From Pseudonocardia halophobica (GTDB taxonomy: Bacteria; Actinomycetota; Actinomycetes; Mycobacteriales; Pseudonocardiaceae), in assembly GCF_027922425.1 (NCBI RefSeq), contig NZ_BSFQ01000008.1:62001-126000 (forward strand): a stretch of 64,000 nt of DNA, in the 5' to 3' direction. Under the pieces are notes generated by a model. That model made no database searches and was not told where the DNA came from. It saw only the letters and a list, made by a program, of their open reading frames with translations. The translations under genes were made by a program, and so were the position numbers. This document shows positions 36,428 through 45,648 of the stretch, piece after piece. Position 1 is the stretch's first letter; every line of letters begins with the position of its first letter.

Positions 36428-36541
36428 GTGAAGGTCAAGCCGAGCGTCAAGCCGATCTGCGACAAGTGCAAGGTGATCCGCCGTCACGGCCGGGTCATGG
36501 TGATCTGCGAGAACCTGCGCCACAAGCAGCGCCAGGGCTGA
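36428..36541 (+). CDS. rpmJ: Ribosomal protein bL36, zinc-binding
   Basis: 37 residues, GTG start. [19 protein letters not shown] then [17 protein letters not shown]. The zinc ligands C11, C14, C27 and H32 are all present, so this is the C+ form. A small 50S protein. A 166-bp gap with no gene separates it from rpsM. Confidence 0.97.
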   Translation: MKVKPSVKPICDKCKVIRRHGRVMVICENLRHKQRQG

Positions 36542-36707
36542 TCACCGCACTCCACGCGGAGACGCTCACAGCTCAACAGAGGAACCCGACGGACCTGCCG
36601 CGCCACCCGAGGCGCGGTGACACCTCCGGTACCGGGCCGGTGCCCTGGCCAGTCACCAGGGACGGCCGTCGGGAGTACCCGGCACGACCCAAGGAGACAC
36701 CAGCCGC

Positions 36708-37088
36708 ATGGCACGACTCTCTGGTGTCGACCTCCCCCGCGACAAGCGGATGGAGGTCGCACTGACCTACATCTACGGGATCGGGCGCTCGCGCTCGCTC
36801 GAGATCCTCGCCGCCACGGGCATCAGCGTGGACCTGCGCTCGAAGGACCTGACCGACGAGCAGCTCGCCACCCTGCGCGAGTACATCGAGAACAACTTCC
36901 GTGTCGAGGGCGACCTGCGCCGTGAGGTGCAGGCCGACATCCGCCGGAAGATCGAGATCGGGTGCTACCAGGGCATCCGCCACCGTCGTGGGCTTCCGGT
37001 CCGCGGCCAGCGCACGAAGACCAACGCGCGCGGCCGCAAGGGCCCGAAGAAGACCGTGGCGGGCAAGAAGAAGGCAGGTAAGAAGTAA
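36708..37088 (+). CDS. rpsM: Ribosomal protein uS13
   Basis: 126 residues, ATG with AAGGAG upstream. [20 protein letters not shown] and [20 protein letters not shown] are diagnostic. 30S head protein contacting P-site tRNA and the 50S. Stop overlaps the rpsK start. Confidence 0.99.
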   Translation: MARLSGVDLPRDKRMEVALTYIYGIGRSRSLEILAATGISVDLRSKDLTDEQLATLREYIENNFRVEGDLRREVQADIRRKIEIGCYQGIRHRRGLPVRGQRTKTNARGRKGPKKTVAGKKKAGKK

Positions 37089-37495
37089 TGCCGCCCCGCA
37101 CCCGTGGCGCGGCCGGACCCAAGAAGGTCCGCCGCAAGGAGAAGAAGAACGTCGCGCACGGCCACGCGCACATCAAGAGCACGTTCAACAACACCATCGT
37201 GTCCATCACGGACCCGACCGGTGCCGTGATCGCGTGGGCCTCCGCCGGGCACGTGGGCTTCAAGGGCTCGCGCAAGTCCACGCCGTTCGCGGCGCAGATG
37301 GCCGCCGAGAACGCCGCCCGCAAGGCGGCCGAGCACGGCATGAAGAAGGTCGACGTCTTCGTGAAGGGCCCGGGCTCGGGCCGCGAGACCGCGATCCGCT
37401 CGCTGCAGGCCGCCGGCCTCGAGGTGGGCACGATCTCCGACGTCACGCCCCAGCCGCACAACGGATGCCGCCCGCCCAAGCGGCGCCGGGTCTAA
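37088..37495 (+). CDS. rpsK: Ribosomal protein uS11
   Basis: 135 residues, ATG overlapping the rpsM stop. [20 protein letters not shown] and [18 protein letters not shown] are diagnostic. Platform protein near the mRNA exit. Confidence 0.99.
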   Translation: MPPRTRGAAGPKKVRRKEKKNVAHGHAHIKSTFNNTIVSITDPTGAVIAWASAGHVGFKGSRKSTPFAAQMAAENAARKAAEHGMKKVDVFVKGPGSGRETAIRSLQAAGLEVGTISDVTPQPHNGCRPPKRRRV

Positions 37496-37515
37496 GGGAG
37501 AGGGAGTAACCAGAG

Positions 37516-38121
37516 ATGGCTCGTTACACCGGCCCCATGACCCGCAAGTCCCGCCGGCTGAAGGTCGACCTCGTCGGCGGCGACCAGGCGTTCGAGCGCC
37601 GTCCCTACCCGCCCGGCCAGCACGGCCGGATCCGGATCAAGGAGACCGAGTACCTCCTGCAGATGCAGGAGAAGCAGAAGGCGCGCTTCGCCTACGGCGT
37701 GCTGGAGAAGCAGTTCCGCTCGTACTACGAGGAGGCGCACCGCCGTTCCGGCAAGACCGGTGACGAGCTGCTCCGCATCCTCGAGTCGCGGCTGGACAAC
37801 GTCGTCTACCGGGCGGGCCTCGCGCGCACCCGGCGGATGGCCCGGCAGCTGGTGAACCACGGGCACTTCCTGGTCAACGGCCAGAAGGTGAACATCCCCA
37901 GCTTCCGCGTCTCGCAGTACGACATCATCGACGTCAGGCCGAAGAGCCTGAACCTCGACCCGTTCGTCATCGCCAAGGAGACCCAGGGCGACCGCCCGGT
38001 CCCGGCGTGGCTGCAGGTCGTCCCGTCGAACCTGCGCATCCTCGTGCACCAGCTGCCCGAGCGCGCGCAGATCGACACGCAGGTCACCGAGCAGCTGATC
38101 GTCGAGCTCTACTCCAAGTAG
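37516..38121 (+). CDS. rpsD: Ribosomal protein uS4
   Basis: 201 residues, [22 protein letters not shown], the S4 domain [18 protein letters not shown] and the end [16 protein letters not shown] tail. It has no cysteines, so it is the zinc-free form. A 16S rRNA assembly initiator. A G/C-rich hairpin follows before rpoA. Confidence 0.99.
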   Translation: MARYTGPMTRKSRRLKVDLVGGDQAFERRPYPPGQHGRIRIKETEYLLQMQEKQKARFAYGVLEKQFRSYYEEAHRRSGKTGDELLRILESRLDNVVYRAGLARTRRMARQLVNHGHFLVNGQKVNIPSFRVSQYDIIDVRPKSLNLDPFVIAKETQGDRPVPAWLQVVPSNLRILVHQLPERAQIDTQVTEQLIVELYSK

Positions 38122-38143
38122 CCCTCGCCGGTCTCCTGTTCGT

Positions 38144-38170
38144 CCCCCCGCCCTGCAGTGGGGCGGGGGG
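38144..38170 (+). terminator. Hairpin between rpsD and rpoA
   Basis: 10-bp stem CCCCCCGCCC (38144-38153) with complement GGGCGGGGGG (38161-38170) and a 7-nt loop. It stands 22 bp after the rpsD stop and probably attenuates read-through into rpoA. Confidence 0.75.
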
Positions 38171-38221
38171 CTCACTGCGACATCAAATAGTGGGTGTCGC
38201 GGCATACGAAGGAGACACACA

Positions 38222-39271
38222 GTGCTGATCTCTCAGCGCCCCACCCTGACCGAGGACTCGGTCACCGAGACCCGCTCCCGGTTCGTCATCGAGCCGCTCG
38301 AGCCGGGCTTCGGCTACACGCTGGGCAACTCGCTCCGGCGCACCCTGCTGTCCTCCATCCCGGGGGCGGCGGTGACCAGCATCCGCATCGACGGCGTGCT
38401 GCACGAGTTCACCACCGTGCCGGGGGTGAAGGAGGACGTCACCGACATCATCCTCAACCTCAAGGAGCTGGTCGTCAGCTCCGAGGAGGACGAGCCGGTG
38501 ACGATGTACCTGCGCAAGCAGGGCCCGGGCGCGGTCACCGCGGGGGACATCGTCCCGCCGGCCGGTGTCACCGTGCACAACCCGGACCTGCACATCGCCA
38601 CGCTCAACGACAAGGGCCGGCTCGAGGTCGAGCTCGTCGTCGAGCGGGGCCGCGGCTACGTGCCGGCGATGCAGAACAAGGCCACCGGCGCCGAGATCGG
38701 CCGGATCCCGGTCGACTCGATCTACTCGCCGGTCCTCAAGGTGACCTACAAGGTCGAGGCCACCCGTGTCGAGCAGCGCACGGACTTCGACAAGCTCGTG
38801 CTCGACGTCGAGACCAAGCCGAGCATCGGCCCGCGCGACGCGCTGGCCTCGGCCGGCAAGACCCTCGTCGAGCTGTTCGGCCTCGCCCGCGAGCTGAACG
38901 TCGACGCCGAGGGCATCGAGATCGGTCCGTCGCCGCAGGAGGCGGACACCATCGCGGCCTTCGCGATGCCGATCGAGGAGCTCGACCTCACCGTCCGCTC
39001 CTACAACTGCCTCAAGCGCGAGGGCATCCACACCGTGGGTGAGCTCGTCGGGCGCAGCGAGGCGGACCTGCTGGACATCCGCAACTTCGGCGCGAAGTCG
39101 ATCGACGAGGTCAAGATGAAGCTCGTCGGCCTCGGCCTCGCGCTCAAGGACAGCCCGCCCGGGTTCGACCCGTCTGCGGCCGCCTCGGACTACGGGACCG
39201 ACACCGGCGGCTACGACGCCGACCCGTTCTCCGACGACGGCCAGGACTACGCAGAAACGGAGCAGTTGTAG
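38222..39271 (+). CDS. rpoA: DNA-directed RNA polymerase alpha subunit
   Basis: 349 residues, GTG start with AAGGAGA upstream. N-terminal assembly domain ([20 protein letters not shown]) and C-terminal DNA/activator-binding domain ([35 protein letters not shown]). The acidic tail rich in Asp/Tyr ([18 protein letters not shown]) is typical of actinobacteria. rplQ follows after 2 bp. Confidence 0.99.
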   Translation: MLISQRPTLTEDSVTETRSRFVIEPLEPGFGYTLGNSLRRTLLSSIPGAAVTSIRIDGVLHEFTTVPGVKEDVTDIILNLKELVVSSEEDEPVTMYLRKQGPGAVTAGDIVPPAGVTVHNPDLHIATLNDKGRLEVELVVERGRGYVPAMQNKATGAEIGRIPVDSIYSPVLKVTYKVEATRVEQRTDFDKLVLDVETKPSIGPRDALASAGKTLVELFGLARELNVDAEGIEIGPSPQEADTIAAFAMPIEELDLTVRSYNCLKREGIHTVGELVGRSEADLLDIRNFGAKSIDEVKMKLVGLGLALKDSPPGFDPSAAASDYGTDTGGYDADPFSDDGQDYAETEQL

Positions 39272-39273
39272 CC

Positions 39274-39930
39274 ATGCCTCAGCCCACCAAGGGGCCCCGC
39301 CTCGGCGGTTCGCCCGCTCACCAGCGGCTGATCCTGGCCAACCTGGCGACCGCGCTGTTCCAGCACGGCCGGATCACCACGACGGAGGCCAAGGCCCGCC
39401 GGCTGCGGCCCTACGCCGAGCGGCTGATCACCAAGGCCAAGCGGGGCGACCTGCACAACCGCCGCGAGATCCTCAAGGTCATCCGCGACAAGGGCGTCGT
39501 CCACCGCCTCATCGAGGAGATCGGCCCGTTCTACGCGGACCGCAACGGTGGCTACACCCGGATCACCAAGACGCTGCCGCGCAAGGGCGACAACGCCCCC
39601 ATGGCCGTGATCGAGCTGATCCAGCAGAAGACCGTCACGGACGAGGCCAACCGGGCCCGGCGCGCGGCGGCCTCGCAGGCCACGCAGTCCGCCCCGGCGG
39701 CCGAGGCGACGGCGACCGAGGAGACCGCGACCGAGGAGACGGCGGCCGACCAGCCGGTCTCCGAGGAGACGGTGGCCGCGGCGGGTCAGCCGCAGCCCAC
39801 CGACGCCGAGGCGATCGAGGAGGCCGAGGCGGCCACCGCCCCGGCGTCCGACGCCGAGGAGTCCGCGGGCGCCGAGGCGAAGGCCGACGACGCGTCGGAC
39901 AAGGACGACAAGGGCACCGAGAAGGCCTGA
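39274..39930 (+). CDS. rplQ: Ribosomal protein bL17 with long acidic tail
   Basis: 218 residues, ATG. The first 120 or so residues are bL17: [19 protein letters not shown] and [17 protein letters not shown]. The remaining 95 are a low-complexity Ala/Glu/Thr/Asp tail with a short internal repeat ([11 protein letters not shown]). Extended tails occur in actinobacterial bL17, but this one is long. bL17 lies near the tunnel exit. Confidence 0.97.
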   Translation: MPQPTKGPRLGGSPAHQRLILANLATALFQHGRITTTEAKARRLRPYAERLITKAKRGDLHNRREILKVIRDKGVVHRLIEEIGPFYADRNGGYTRITKTLPRKGDNAPMAVIELIQQKTVTDEANRARRAAASQATQSAPAAEATATEETATEETAADQPVSEETVAAAGQPQPTDAEAIEEAEAATAPASDAEESAGAEAKADDASDKDDKGTEKA

Positions 39931-39946
39931 TCAGGGGTCCACTCGC

Positions 39947-40813
39947 GTGACCACGCAGTATCCGGACGAGCCCGCCACCCGCGAGGGTGGCGGGCTCGCC
40001 CGCTTTCGTCTCGACATCACCTACGACGGCACGGACTTCTCCGGCTGGGCGGTACAGCCGACCCGCCGCACGGTGTGCGGTGTGCTCGTCGACGCGTTGA
40101 GCCGCATCCTGCGCACCGAGGTCGGGCTCACCGTCGCCGGGCGTACGGACGCCGGGGTGCACGCCACCGGCCAGGTCGCCCACGCCGACCTCGCGGCGGA
40201 CGTCGACACCGCGCGGCTGGTCCGCCGGCTCGCCCGGTTCCTGCCGCCCGACGTGCGGGTCCGCGCCGTCACCCCCGTCCCCGCGGCGTTCGACGCCCGG
40301 TTCTCGGCGCTGCGCCGGCACTACGTCTACCGCGTGGCGACCACCCCGTACGGGGCCGAGCCGCTGCGCGCGCGGGACACCGTGTCCTGGCCGTACCCGA
40401 TCGACCTCGACGCCGTGAACGCCGCCTCGGAGCGGCTGCTCGGCGAGCACGACTTCGCGGCCTTCTGCAAGCGCCGCGAGGGCGCCACGACCGTCCGCGC
40501 GCTGGAGCGGTTCTCGTGGACCGGGGACGCGGACGGCGTGGTGTCGGCGGCCGTGTCGGCCGACGCCTTCTGCCACTCGATGGTCCGCAGCCTCGTCGGT
40601 GCGCTGCTCGACGTCGGGCGCGGGCGTCGCGCCGTCGACTGGCCGGCCGCGCTGCTCGGCCGGGCGGAGCGGCAGGGCGTGGCCGTGGCCCCGGCGCACG
40701 GGCTCACCCTCGTCGGCGTGGACTACCCGGACGACGCCGCGCTCGCCGCGCGGGCCGAGGTCACCCGCAACCTGCGGGTCCCGACCGGACCTACCGCCCC
40801 CGCAGCTCCCTGA
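39947..40813 (+). CDS. truA: tRNA pseudouridine synthase A
   Basis: 288 residues from the GTG at 39947 (AGGGG 9 nt upstream). Makes pseudouridine at positions 38-40 of the tRNA anticodon arm. [19 protein letters not shown] and [16 protein letters not shown] with the catalytic Asp are intact. A perfect 14-bp hairpin covers codons 7-18, ahead of the conserved part, and no start codon lies between the hairpin and the conserved region. The gene follows rplQ by 16 bp, and its end overlaps the convergent membrane protein gene. Confidence 0.95.
   Translation: MTTQYPDEPATREGGGLARFRLDITYDGTDFSGWAVQPTRRTVCGVLVDALSRILRTEVGLTVAGRTDAGVHATGQVAHADLAADVDTARLVRRLARFLPPDVRVRAVTPVPAAFDARFSALRRHYVYRVATTPYGAEPLRARDTVSWPYPIDLDAVNAASERLLGEHDFAAFCKRREGATTVRALERFSWTGDADGVVSAAVSADAFCHSMVRSLVGALLDVGRGRRAVDWPAALLGRAERQGVAVAPAHGLTLVGVDYPDDAALAARAEVTRNLRVPTGPTAPAAP
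39967..39998 (+). terminator. Hairpin inside the 5' end of truA
   Basis: Perfect stem CGAGCCCGCCACCC (39967-39980), loop GCGA, complement 39985-39998. It looks like the terminator of the rpoA-rplQ transcript but lies within the first codons of truA, so it may attenuate truA expression. Confidence 0.7.
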
Positions 40814-42677
40814 CGTTCACCACGAGCAGGACCAGCGCCGCCAGGGCCAGCGACCCGGCCAGCACGATCTTCCAGCCGGACAGCAGTGCGATCACCCCGC
40901 TGGTGATCACGAGCGCGGTGATCGCGAGCCCGGCCATGGTGGCGGCGAACTCGATCGACCGGCGCCGGGCCACGGCCTCCACCACGGCGAACAGCACGAG
41001 GCCGACGGCGAACCACACCAGGGTCGACAGGTGCGGCCAGAACAGCAGGGCGCCGAGGCCGCCGATGAGCACCGGGATCGACAGCGCCGCCCACACCCGC
41101 AGGAACCGGGACCGGAGGTCCGCCGGTACCACGTACGGCATGTGCGGCCGGCGCAGGTGGGCATCGGGCGGGCCGGGCGGGCGCGGGCCCGCCAGGCGGT
41201 CCGCCTGGACGTCGATCTCCTCGGTCAGCCGCACCCGCTCGGCCACCAGCTCCGCGAGCTCGCGCTCCCGCCGTTCGAGCTCCTCGAGGTGGGCGGGGCG
41301 GCCGGGGGCGGCGTCGGAGCGGGCGGCGAGGAACCGCAGCTCCGCGTGGAGGCCGCGGACCCCCGCGCGCTCGGTCTCGATCTCGTCCTCCAGCTCGTCG
41401 ACCCGGGTCTGCAGGACCTTCATCCGCTCCTGCAGCGCCGCGGCCTCCTCCTCGGCCGTCGCGGCCACCTTGTCCAGGCCCGCCCAGCCCAACGGGTCGG
41501 CCCAGGAGCGGCGGACCGTCCGGTCGCGCTCGTAGCGGGGCCCGGCGGGGGCGCGCTCGCCGCCGAAGGAGTCGCGGGTGTCGAGCCCCCACAGGCCGCG
41601 GAAGTCACGGATCCAGGTGGTGCCGTCGTCGACGAGCACCGCGGTCCACGAGCGTCCCCCCGGACCCAGCCGGACGCCGTCGCCGCGCGCGTAGTCGATG
41701 AACGGGATGTCGAAGCCGCCGGTCCCGGGTTCGGGCGCGAACGGCATCAGCCAGCGCCGCACGCGTTGGAGCGTGCGCAGGACCGCGCGGAGGGGGGGAA
41801 GGCCGACGCTGACGACGTAGTCCCCGGCCACGAACGCGTGCGAGTGCGACCCGGCGCCCGGGTAGAGCACCGCGTGGGTGCCGTCCCGGTCGAGCCGCGG
41901 GTCGTCCCAGCGGCGGCGCAGGTCGTCGCCGTGGTCGTCGTGCGTGGAGGCGGCGACCCACGCCGGCACGAGGCCCCCGGCCCCGTCCGGCACGAGGTAG
42001 ACGGCGACGGTCTCCCAGTCGGCCTCGTGGTCGTTGACGCCGTGGAAGGTCGAGCGCCAGTCGTTGAAGGCGTAGAAGAACCAGTACTGCAGGACCGTGT
42101 AGCCCGCGGTGCGCACGACACGCCCGTAGTAGGTCGCGCCGGTCAGGTCGCGGGCGCGCTGGTGGGCGGCCGCGACGAGGCCGTTGGGCACCTTGCCGCG
42201 GACGAGCAGGGACAGCCGCAGCAGGACGTCGATCAGCCGGGCGATCACCCCGACCGCGGCGAAGCGGCCGATGCCGCCCAGCCGCGGGCGCTCGGCGCGG
42301 CGCCACCGCTGGACCTCGCGCGCCCCGAGGGACTCCTGCACGAACCGAAGGTGCAGACGACGTTCCCGGTAGCGGCGGCCGGCCTCGCCGAGGCCCTCGA
42401 GCGTGAGCTCGCCGGCTGGGACGAGCGGCTCGCCGGGGCGCTTGCGGTCGCCCGCCGGCTCGTCCCACAGGCTGCAGCGGCGGACGTAGTCCCCGACCGT
42501 CACCGGCAGGAACAGCTCGCCCTTCGTGTAGCGCAGGACCGGCTCGTACCGGCGGAGCAGCGTGAGGTCGTCGGCGGTCTCGGGGACGGAGTCGAGGGTG
42601 GGGTCGGGCGTGGCGGCGCCGGCGTCGGGGGCGGCGTCGGTGGTGGACTCACCGGGGGTCTCTCGGGGCGTGTCCAC
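40791..42677 (-). CDS. Membrane protein with Vps62-like and coiled-coil regions
   Basis: 628 residues. The GTG at 42677 is chosen because TACTGT lies 7 nt upstream (leaderless pattern); a longer frame reaches 42773. Residues roughly 45-380 are soluble and contain [11 protein letters not shown] followed by [17 protein letters not shown], which resembles the Vps62-type (PF06101) core. Residues about 385-490 are a charged coiled coil ([20 protein letters not shown], then [20 protein letters not shown]). The last 100 residues hold four or so hydrophobic segments. Function unknown; related-looking proteins occur in actinobacteria. Ends inside the end of truA (23-bp convergent overlap). Confidence 0.75.
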   Translation of the reverse strand: MDTPRETPGESTTDAAPDAGAATPDPTLDSVPETADDLTLLRRYEPVLRYTKGELFLPVTVGDYVRRCSLWDEPAGDRKRPGEPLVPAGELTLEGLGEAGRRYRERRLHLRFVQESLGAREVQRWRRAERPRLGGIGRFAAVGVIARLIDVLLRLSLLVRGKVPNGLVAAAHQRARDLTGATYYGRVVRTAGYTVLQYWFFYAFNDWRSTFHGVNDHEADWETVAVYLVPDGAGGLVPAWVAASTHDDHGDDLRRRWDDPRLDRDGTHAVLYPGAGSHSHAFVAGDYVVSVGLPPLRAVLRTLQRVRRWLMPFAPEPGTGGFDIPFIDYARGDGVRLGPGGRSWTAVLVDDGTTWIRDFRGLWGLDTRDSFGGERAPAGPRYERDRTVRRSWADPLGWAGLDKVAATAEEEAAALQERMKVLQTRVDELEDEIETERAGVRGLHAELRFLAARSDAAPGRPAHLEELERRERELAELVAERVRLTEEIDVQADRLAGPRPPGPPDAHLRRPHMPYVVPADLRSRFLRVWAALSIPVLIGGLGALLFWPHLSTLVWFAVGLVLFAVVEAVARRRSIEFAATMAGLAITALVITSGVIALLSGWKIVLAGSLALAALVLLVVNVRELRGR

Positions 42678-42684
42678 GCTTCCC

Positions 42685-42690
42685 ACAGTA
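42685..42690 (-). promoter_or_regulatory. Candidate -10 of leaderless membrane-protein gene
   Basis: On the minus strand TACTGT is followed by 7 nt and the GTG start at 42677. No -35 is evident. Confidence 0.4.
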
Positions 42691-42763
42691 GCCAGCGGAA
42701 CGGTGTGTTTCGCGTGGGTTGCCCGGGCACCGCACGGGCGCCCCGGATGGGAGGCTGGGCCGC

Positions 42764-43213
42764 GTGGACGCACACGCCGCCCTGGAGATCGCGCTCGAGG
42801 AGGCCCGCGCCGGGCTCGCGTCGGGAGGCATCCCGATCGGCGCCGCGCTGCTCGGGCCCGGGGGCGAGGTGCTCGGCCGCGGGCACAACCGCCGGGTCCA
42901 GGACGACGACCCGTCGGTCCACGGCGAGACGGCCGCCTTCCGCAACGCGGGCCGGCAGCGGGACTACCGGCGCACCACGATGGTCACCACGCTCTCGCCG
43001 TGCTGGTACTGCAGCGGGCTGATCCGGCAGTTCGGCATCGGCGCGGTGATCATCGGGGAGAGCCGGACCTTCACCGGCGGGCACGACTGGCTCGCCGAAC
43101 ACGGGGTCCGGGTGACCCTGCTCGACGACGAGCGCTGCGTCCGGCTCATGGAGGACTTCATCGCCGCCCGCCCCGACCTGTGGAACGAGGACATCGGGGT
43201 GGCGGAGGAGTAG
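42764..43213 (+). CDS. Cytosine deaminase of the yeast FCY1 type
   Basis: 149 residues, GTG start with GGGAGG upstream. Zinc-dependent deaminase fold: HGE (VHGETAAF) holds the catalytic Glu and one zinc ligand, PCWYC holds the two Cys. Unlike generic CMP/dCMP or tRNA adenosine deaminases, the C-terminal part FTGGHDWLAEHGVRVTLLDD and RPDLWNEDIG closely follows yeast cytosine deaminase (TTLSPC, DDERC, DWFEDIG). Likely reaction: cytosine to uracil in pyrimidine salvage; other heterocycles are possible. Confidence 0.85.
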   Translation: MDAHAALEIALEEARAGLASGGIPIGAALLGPGGEVLGRGHNRRVQDDDPSVHGETAAFRNAGRQRDYRRTTMVTTLSPCWYCSGLIRQFGIGAVIIGESRTFTGGHDWLAEHGVRVTLLDDERCVRLMEDFIAARPDLWNEDIGVAEE

Positions 43214-43214
43214 C

Positions 43215-43273
43215 GCGAGTCGGGAGTTCCGGCACCGCGAGTCGGGAGTTCCGGCACCGCGAGTCGGGAGTTC
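43215..43273. repeat. Three 22-bp tandem repeats
   Basis: Unit begins GCGAGTCGGGAGTTC and continues CGGCACC: copies at 43215-43236 and 43237-43258 are identical; the third (43259-43273) keeps only the first 15 bp. Located between the deaminase stop and eccB, about 90 bp upstream of the eccB start. Confidence 0.85.
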
Positions 43274-43349
43274 TGTGCGTCCGAGGTGGCGATCCGGGAG
43301 GCCGGGCACGAGTTCTCCCGTTTCGCCTCGGTCGAGGGCGCCGCGGAGC

Positions 43350-43355
43350 TAGCGT
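43350..43355 (+). promoter_or_regulatory. Candidate -10 of leaderless eccB
   Basis: TAGCGT, then 6 nt, then the GTG of eccB. No ribosome-binding site between them. Same layout as pntAA and the LysR gene. Confidence 0.45.
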
Positions 43356-43361
43356 CCGGAC

Positions 43362-44690
43362 GTGCCGTTCCCGGTCCCGCCGCCCGCGACCCGCGACCAG
43401 GCCGACGCCCACCGCTACGCGTTCCGGCGGCTCGAGGCCGCGCTCGTGCGGGCCGACCCGGTGCCGCTGCACGAGCAGCTGCGCGCGCAGCGCCGGGCCA
43501 CGCTGGTCGGCGTCGTCCTCGCGCTGCTCGGGCTCGGTGCCGCCGCGGTGCAGGCGGCGCTCGCGCCCCGGCCGGACTGGAGCCGGCAGGCGCTGGTGGT
43601 CGGCACGCCGTCGGGCGCGGTGTACGCCGTCGCCCACGAGCCGGACCGGCTGGTCCCGGTGCCTGACGCCGTCGCCGGGCGCCTCGTCCTCGCCGCACTC
43701 GGGCAACCACCGGGCGAGCCGCGGATGGTGCCGGACGCCGACCTCGTGACTGTGGCGCGGAACCCGCCCGCCGAGCTACCGGGCGCGGTAGGAGTCGCGA
43801 TCGACGGGCCCGCGGTGCCGGAGCGCTGGGCGGTCTGCGACGCGCCGGAGGGCACGACGGTACTGGCCGGGACGCTGGGGGCCGGGACTCCGGCGGCACC
43901 GGCGCTGTTCGTCGAGGCGCCCGGCGGGGAGCGCTTCGCGGTGCTCGACGGCGTCCGGCACGCGGTGGGCGCGGATCCCACCGTGCTGACCGGTCTCGGC
44001 CTCGCGGGCGCCGCGCCCCGGAAGGTCGGCGCGTCGACGCTCTCCGCGATCCCCGAGGGACCGGCCCTGGCGCCGCCCGTCCTGCCCGACGGCCCGGGCC
44101 CGCGCGGGGTGCCAGGCCGGCCCGGCGACGTCCTGACGACCACCGGTCTCGACGGCGGCCGCGCCTTCCTGGCGATCGTGCCGGGCGGCGCGCAGGAGGT
44201 ACCCGCGACCCTCGCCGAGGTGCTGCGGGCACAGGGTGGAGCGGGTCCGCGCGAGGTCGCGCCCGCCGTCGTCGCCGAGGCCCCGCGGCTCACCACGTTG
44301 CCGACCGCCGGGTGGCCGGACCGGGTGCCCGCGTGGTCGTCGGACGGCGGGATCGTGTGCGCGACGGCGGCCGACGCGCGCCCCGGGGTGAGCCTGACGC
44401 CGATGCTGCCGGCGGTCCGGGAGGGTGTGCGGGTGCCGCTGACCGGTGGTGAGGCGGCCGCGGCCGTGCTGCTCGGCGGCGGGCCGGTGCGGGCGGTCTC
44501 GCCGACCGGGGGCGGCACGGTCTGGCTGTTGTCGGCGAGCGGGATCGCCCACGGCGTGGCCGACGCCGACACGGCCGCCGCGCTCGGCCTGCCGGCCGCC
44601 CTCCCGGCCGCGCCCGAGGCCGCGCTCCGACTGCTCCCGCAGGGCGGGCGCCTGGACCTCGCCGACGCCCGCCGCGCCGTCGGGTCCTAA
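43362..44690 (+). CDS. eccB: Type VII secretion protein EccB (ESX-4-like)
   Basis: 442 residues. Cytoplasmic N-terminus with ATRDQADAHRYAFRRLEAAL, the usual EccB start motif, one transmembrane segment at about 47-67, then a large periplasmic part with the R-repeat-type folds and two cysteines (WAVCDAPEG, IVCATAAD) that form the conserved disulfide in EccB. EccB is part of the membrane complex with EccC, EccD and (in most ESX systems) EccE. Its stop overlaps the stop of the convergent LysR gene. Position beside truA supports assignment to ESX-4. Confidence 0.9.
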   Translation: MPFPVPPPATRDQADAHRYAFRRLEAALVRADPVPLHEQLRAQRRATLVGVVLALLGLGAAAVQAALAPRPDWSRQALVVGTPSGAVYAVAHEPDRLVPVPDAVAGRLVLAALGQPPGEPRMVPDADLVTVARNPPAELPGAVGVAIDGPAVPERWAVCDAPEGTTVLAGTLGAGTPAAPALFVEAPGGERFAVLDGVRHAVGADPTVLTGLGLAGAAPRKVGASTLSAIPEGPALAPPVLPDGPGPRGVPGRPGDVLTTTGLDGGRAFLAIVPGGAQEVPATLAEVLRAQGGAGPREVAPAVVAEAPRLTTLPTAGWPDRVPAWSSDGGIVCATAADARPGVSLTPMLPAVREGVRVPLTGGEAAAAVLLGGGPVRAVSPTGGGTVWLLSASGIAHGVADADTAAALGLPAALPAAPEAALRLLPQGGRLDLADARRAVGS

Positions 44691-45559
44691 GGCCTCAGCT
44701 CGCTGCGGATCCGGTCGGCCAGGGCGCGTGCGGGCCGGCTGAGCCCGGCGAGGTCACGGGTCGCGAGGACGAGGTCGCGGTCGGCCCAGGCGTCGGCGAG
44801 GGGAACGCGGACGAGCCCGTCGGCGATGCTGCGCGCATGCAGGACCGCGATCCCGACGCCGGCCGCGACCGCCCGGCAGACGGACGCCGCGTCGGGGAAG
44901 CGGCCGCGGTGCCGGGGATGCGCGCCCAGCGGCAGGGCCTGCCGGCGGAGGTGCTCCTCGAACGCGCTCCCCTCGGCGTAGCCGACGAAGGGCCGGTCGA
45001 GGACCTCGGCGAACGTGAGGGTCGCGGCCCTCGCCAACGGGTCGTCCGGGGTGCACGCGACCTGCAGCGGGTCGGGGCAGAGCCGGACCGTCTCCAGCCC
45101 GGCGAGGTCGACGGTGTCGGCGAGGAGCCCGAACTCGGCCCGCCCGGACGTCAGCCCGACGACGATCCGGTGGCTCGGCCGCTCGAGGAGGTCGACGTCG
45201 GCGTCGGGATGCTCGGCCAGGAAGCCGATGAGGACGTCCGGTAGCAGGGTCGCCGCGGAGGTGTTGGCCAGCACGGTGACCGTCGCAGGCCGGCCCGCGA
45301 GGTCCGCGAGCTCCAGGCGCATCCGGTCGTGGCGCTCGACGATCTCCCGCGCGTGCGTCAGCAGCAGGACACCGGGGCGCGTGGGGACGACTCCGCGCCG
45401 GTGCCGGTCGAGCAGCGGCGCGCCCGAGGCCGCCTCCATCGCCCGGATCCGGCCGCTCGCCGAGGCCAGCGAGAGGTGCACGAGCTCGGCGGCGCGGGTG
45501 ATGCTGCCGTGCTCGGCCGCCGCGAGGAAGAGCCGGAGATCGAGCAGGTCGAACGCCAT
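44687..45559 (-). CDS. LysR-family transcriptional regulator
   Basis: 290 residues. N-terminal winged helix-turn-helix LDLRLFLAAAEHGSITRAAE then LASASGRIRAMEAASGAPLL, followed by a substrate-binding domain (DLLERPSHRIVVGLTSGRAE onward). Start ATG at 45559 is preceded by TACGGT and 6 nt, the pattern of a leaderless transcript; a longer frame begins at 45655. It is divergent from the Rv1733c-like gene and convergent with eccB. Its target is unknown; LysR proteins often regulate a divergent neighbour. Confidence 0.92.
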   Translation of the reverse strand: MAFDLLDLRLFLAAAEHGSITRAAELVHLSLASASGRIRAMEAASGAPLLDRHRRGVVPTRPGVLLLTHAREIVERHDRMRLELADLAGRPATVTVLANTSAATLLPDVLIGFLAEHPDADVDLLERPSHRIVVGLTSGRAEFGLLADTVDLAGLETVRLCPDPLQVACTPDDPLARAATLTFAEVLDRPFVGYAEGSAFEEHLRRQALPLGAHPRHRGRFPDAASVCRAVAAGVGIAVLHARSIADGLVRVPLADAWADRDLVLATRDLAGLSRPARALADRIRSELRP

Positions 45560-45565
45560 GCCCGG

Positions 45566-45571
45566 ACCGTA
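45566..45571 (-). promoter_or_regulatory. Candidate -10 of leaderless lysR gene
   Basis: On the minus strand TACGGT, 6 nt, then ATG at 45559. No ribosome-binding site present. Confidence 0.45.
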
Positions 45572-45648
45572 CAGCCTTCGGATCCGCCGAAGTCTCACCC
45601 GACGATCGGCACATTGTGCTTCCGTCACGACCGGCCGATTCTCGATCC

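Noticed and set aside
37516..38121. Loss of zinc site in uS4 as a sign of zinc-dependent paralogue switching
   Set aside because: Cysteine-free uS4 is normal in actinobacteria; uS14 and bL36 here are the zinc-binding forms.
43215..43273. Possible CRISPR array
   Set aside because: The repeats are contiguous without spacers and there are no cas genes.
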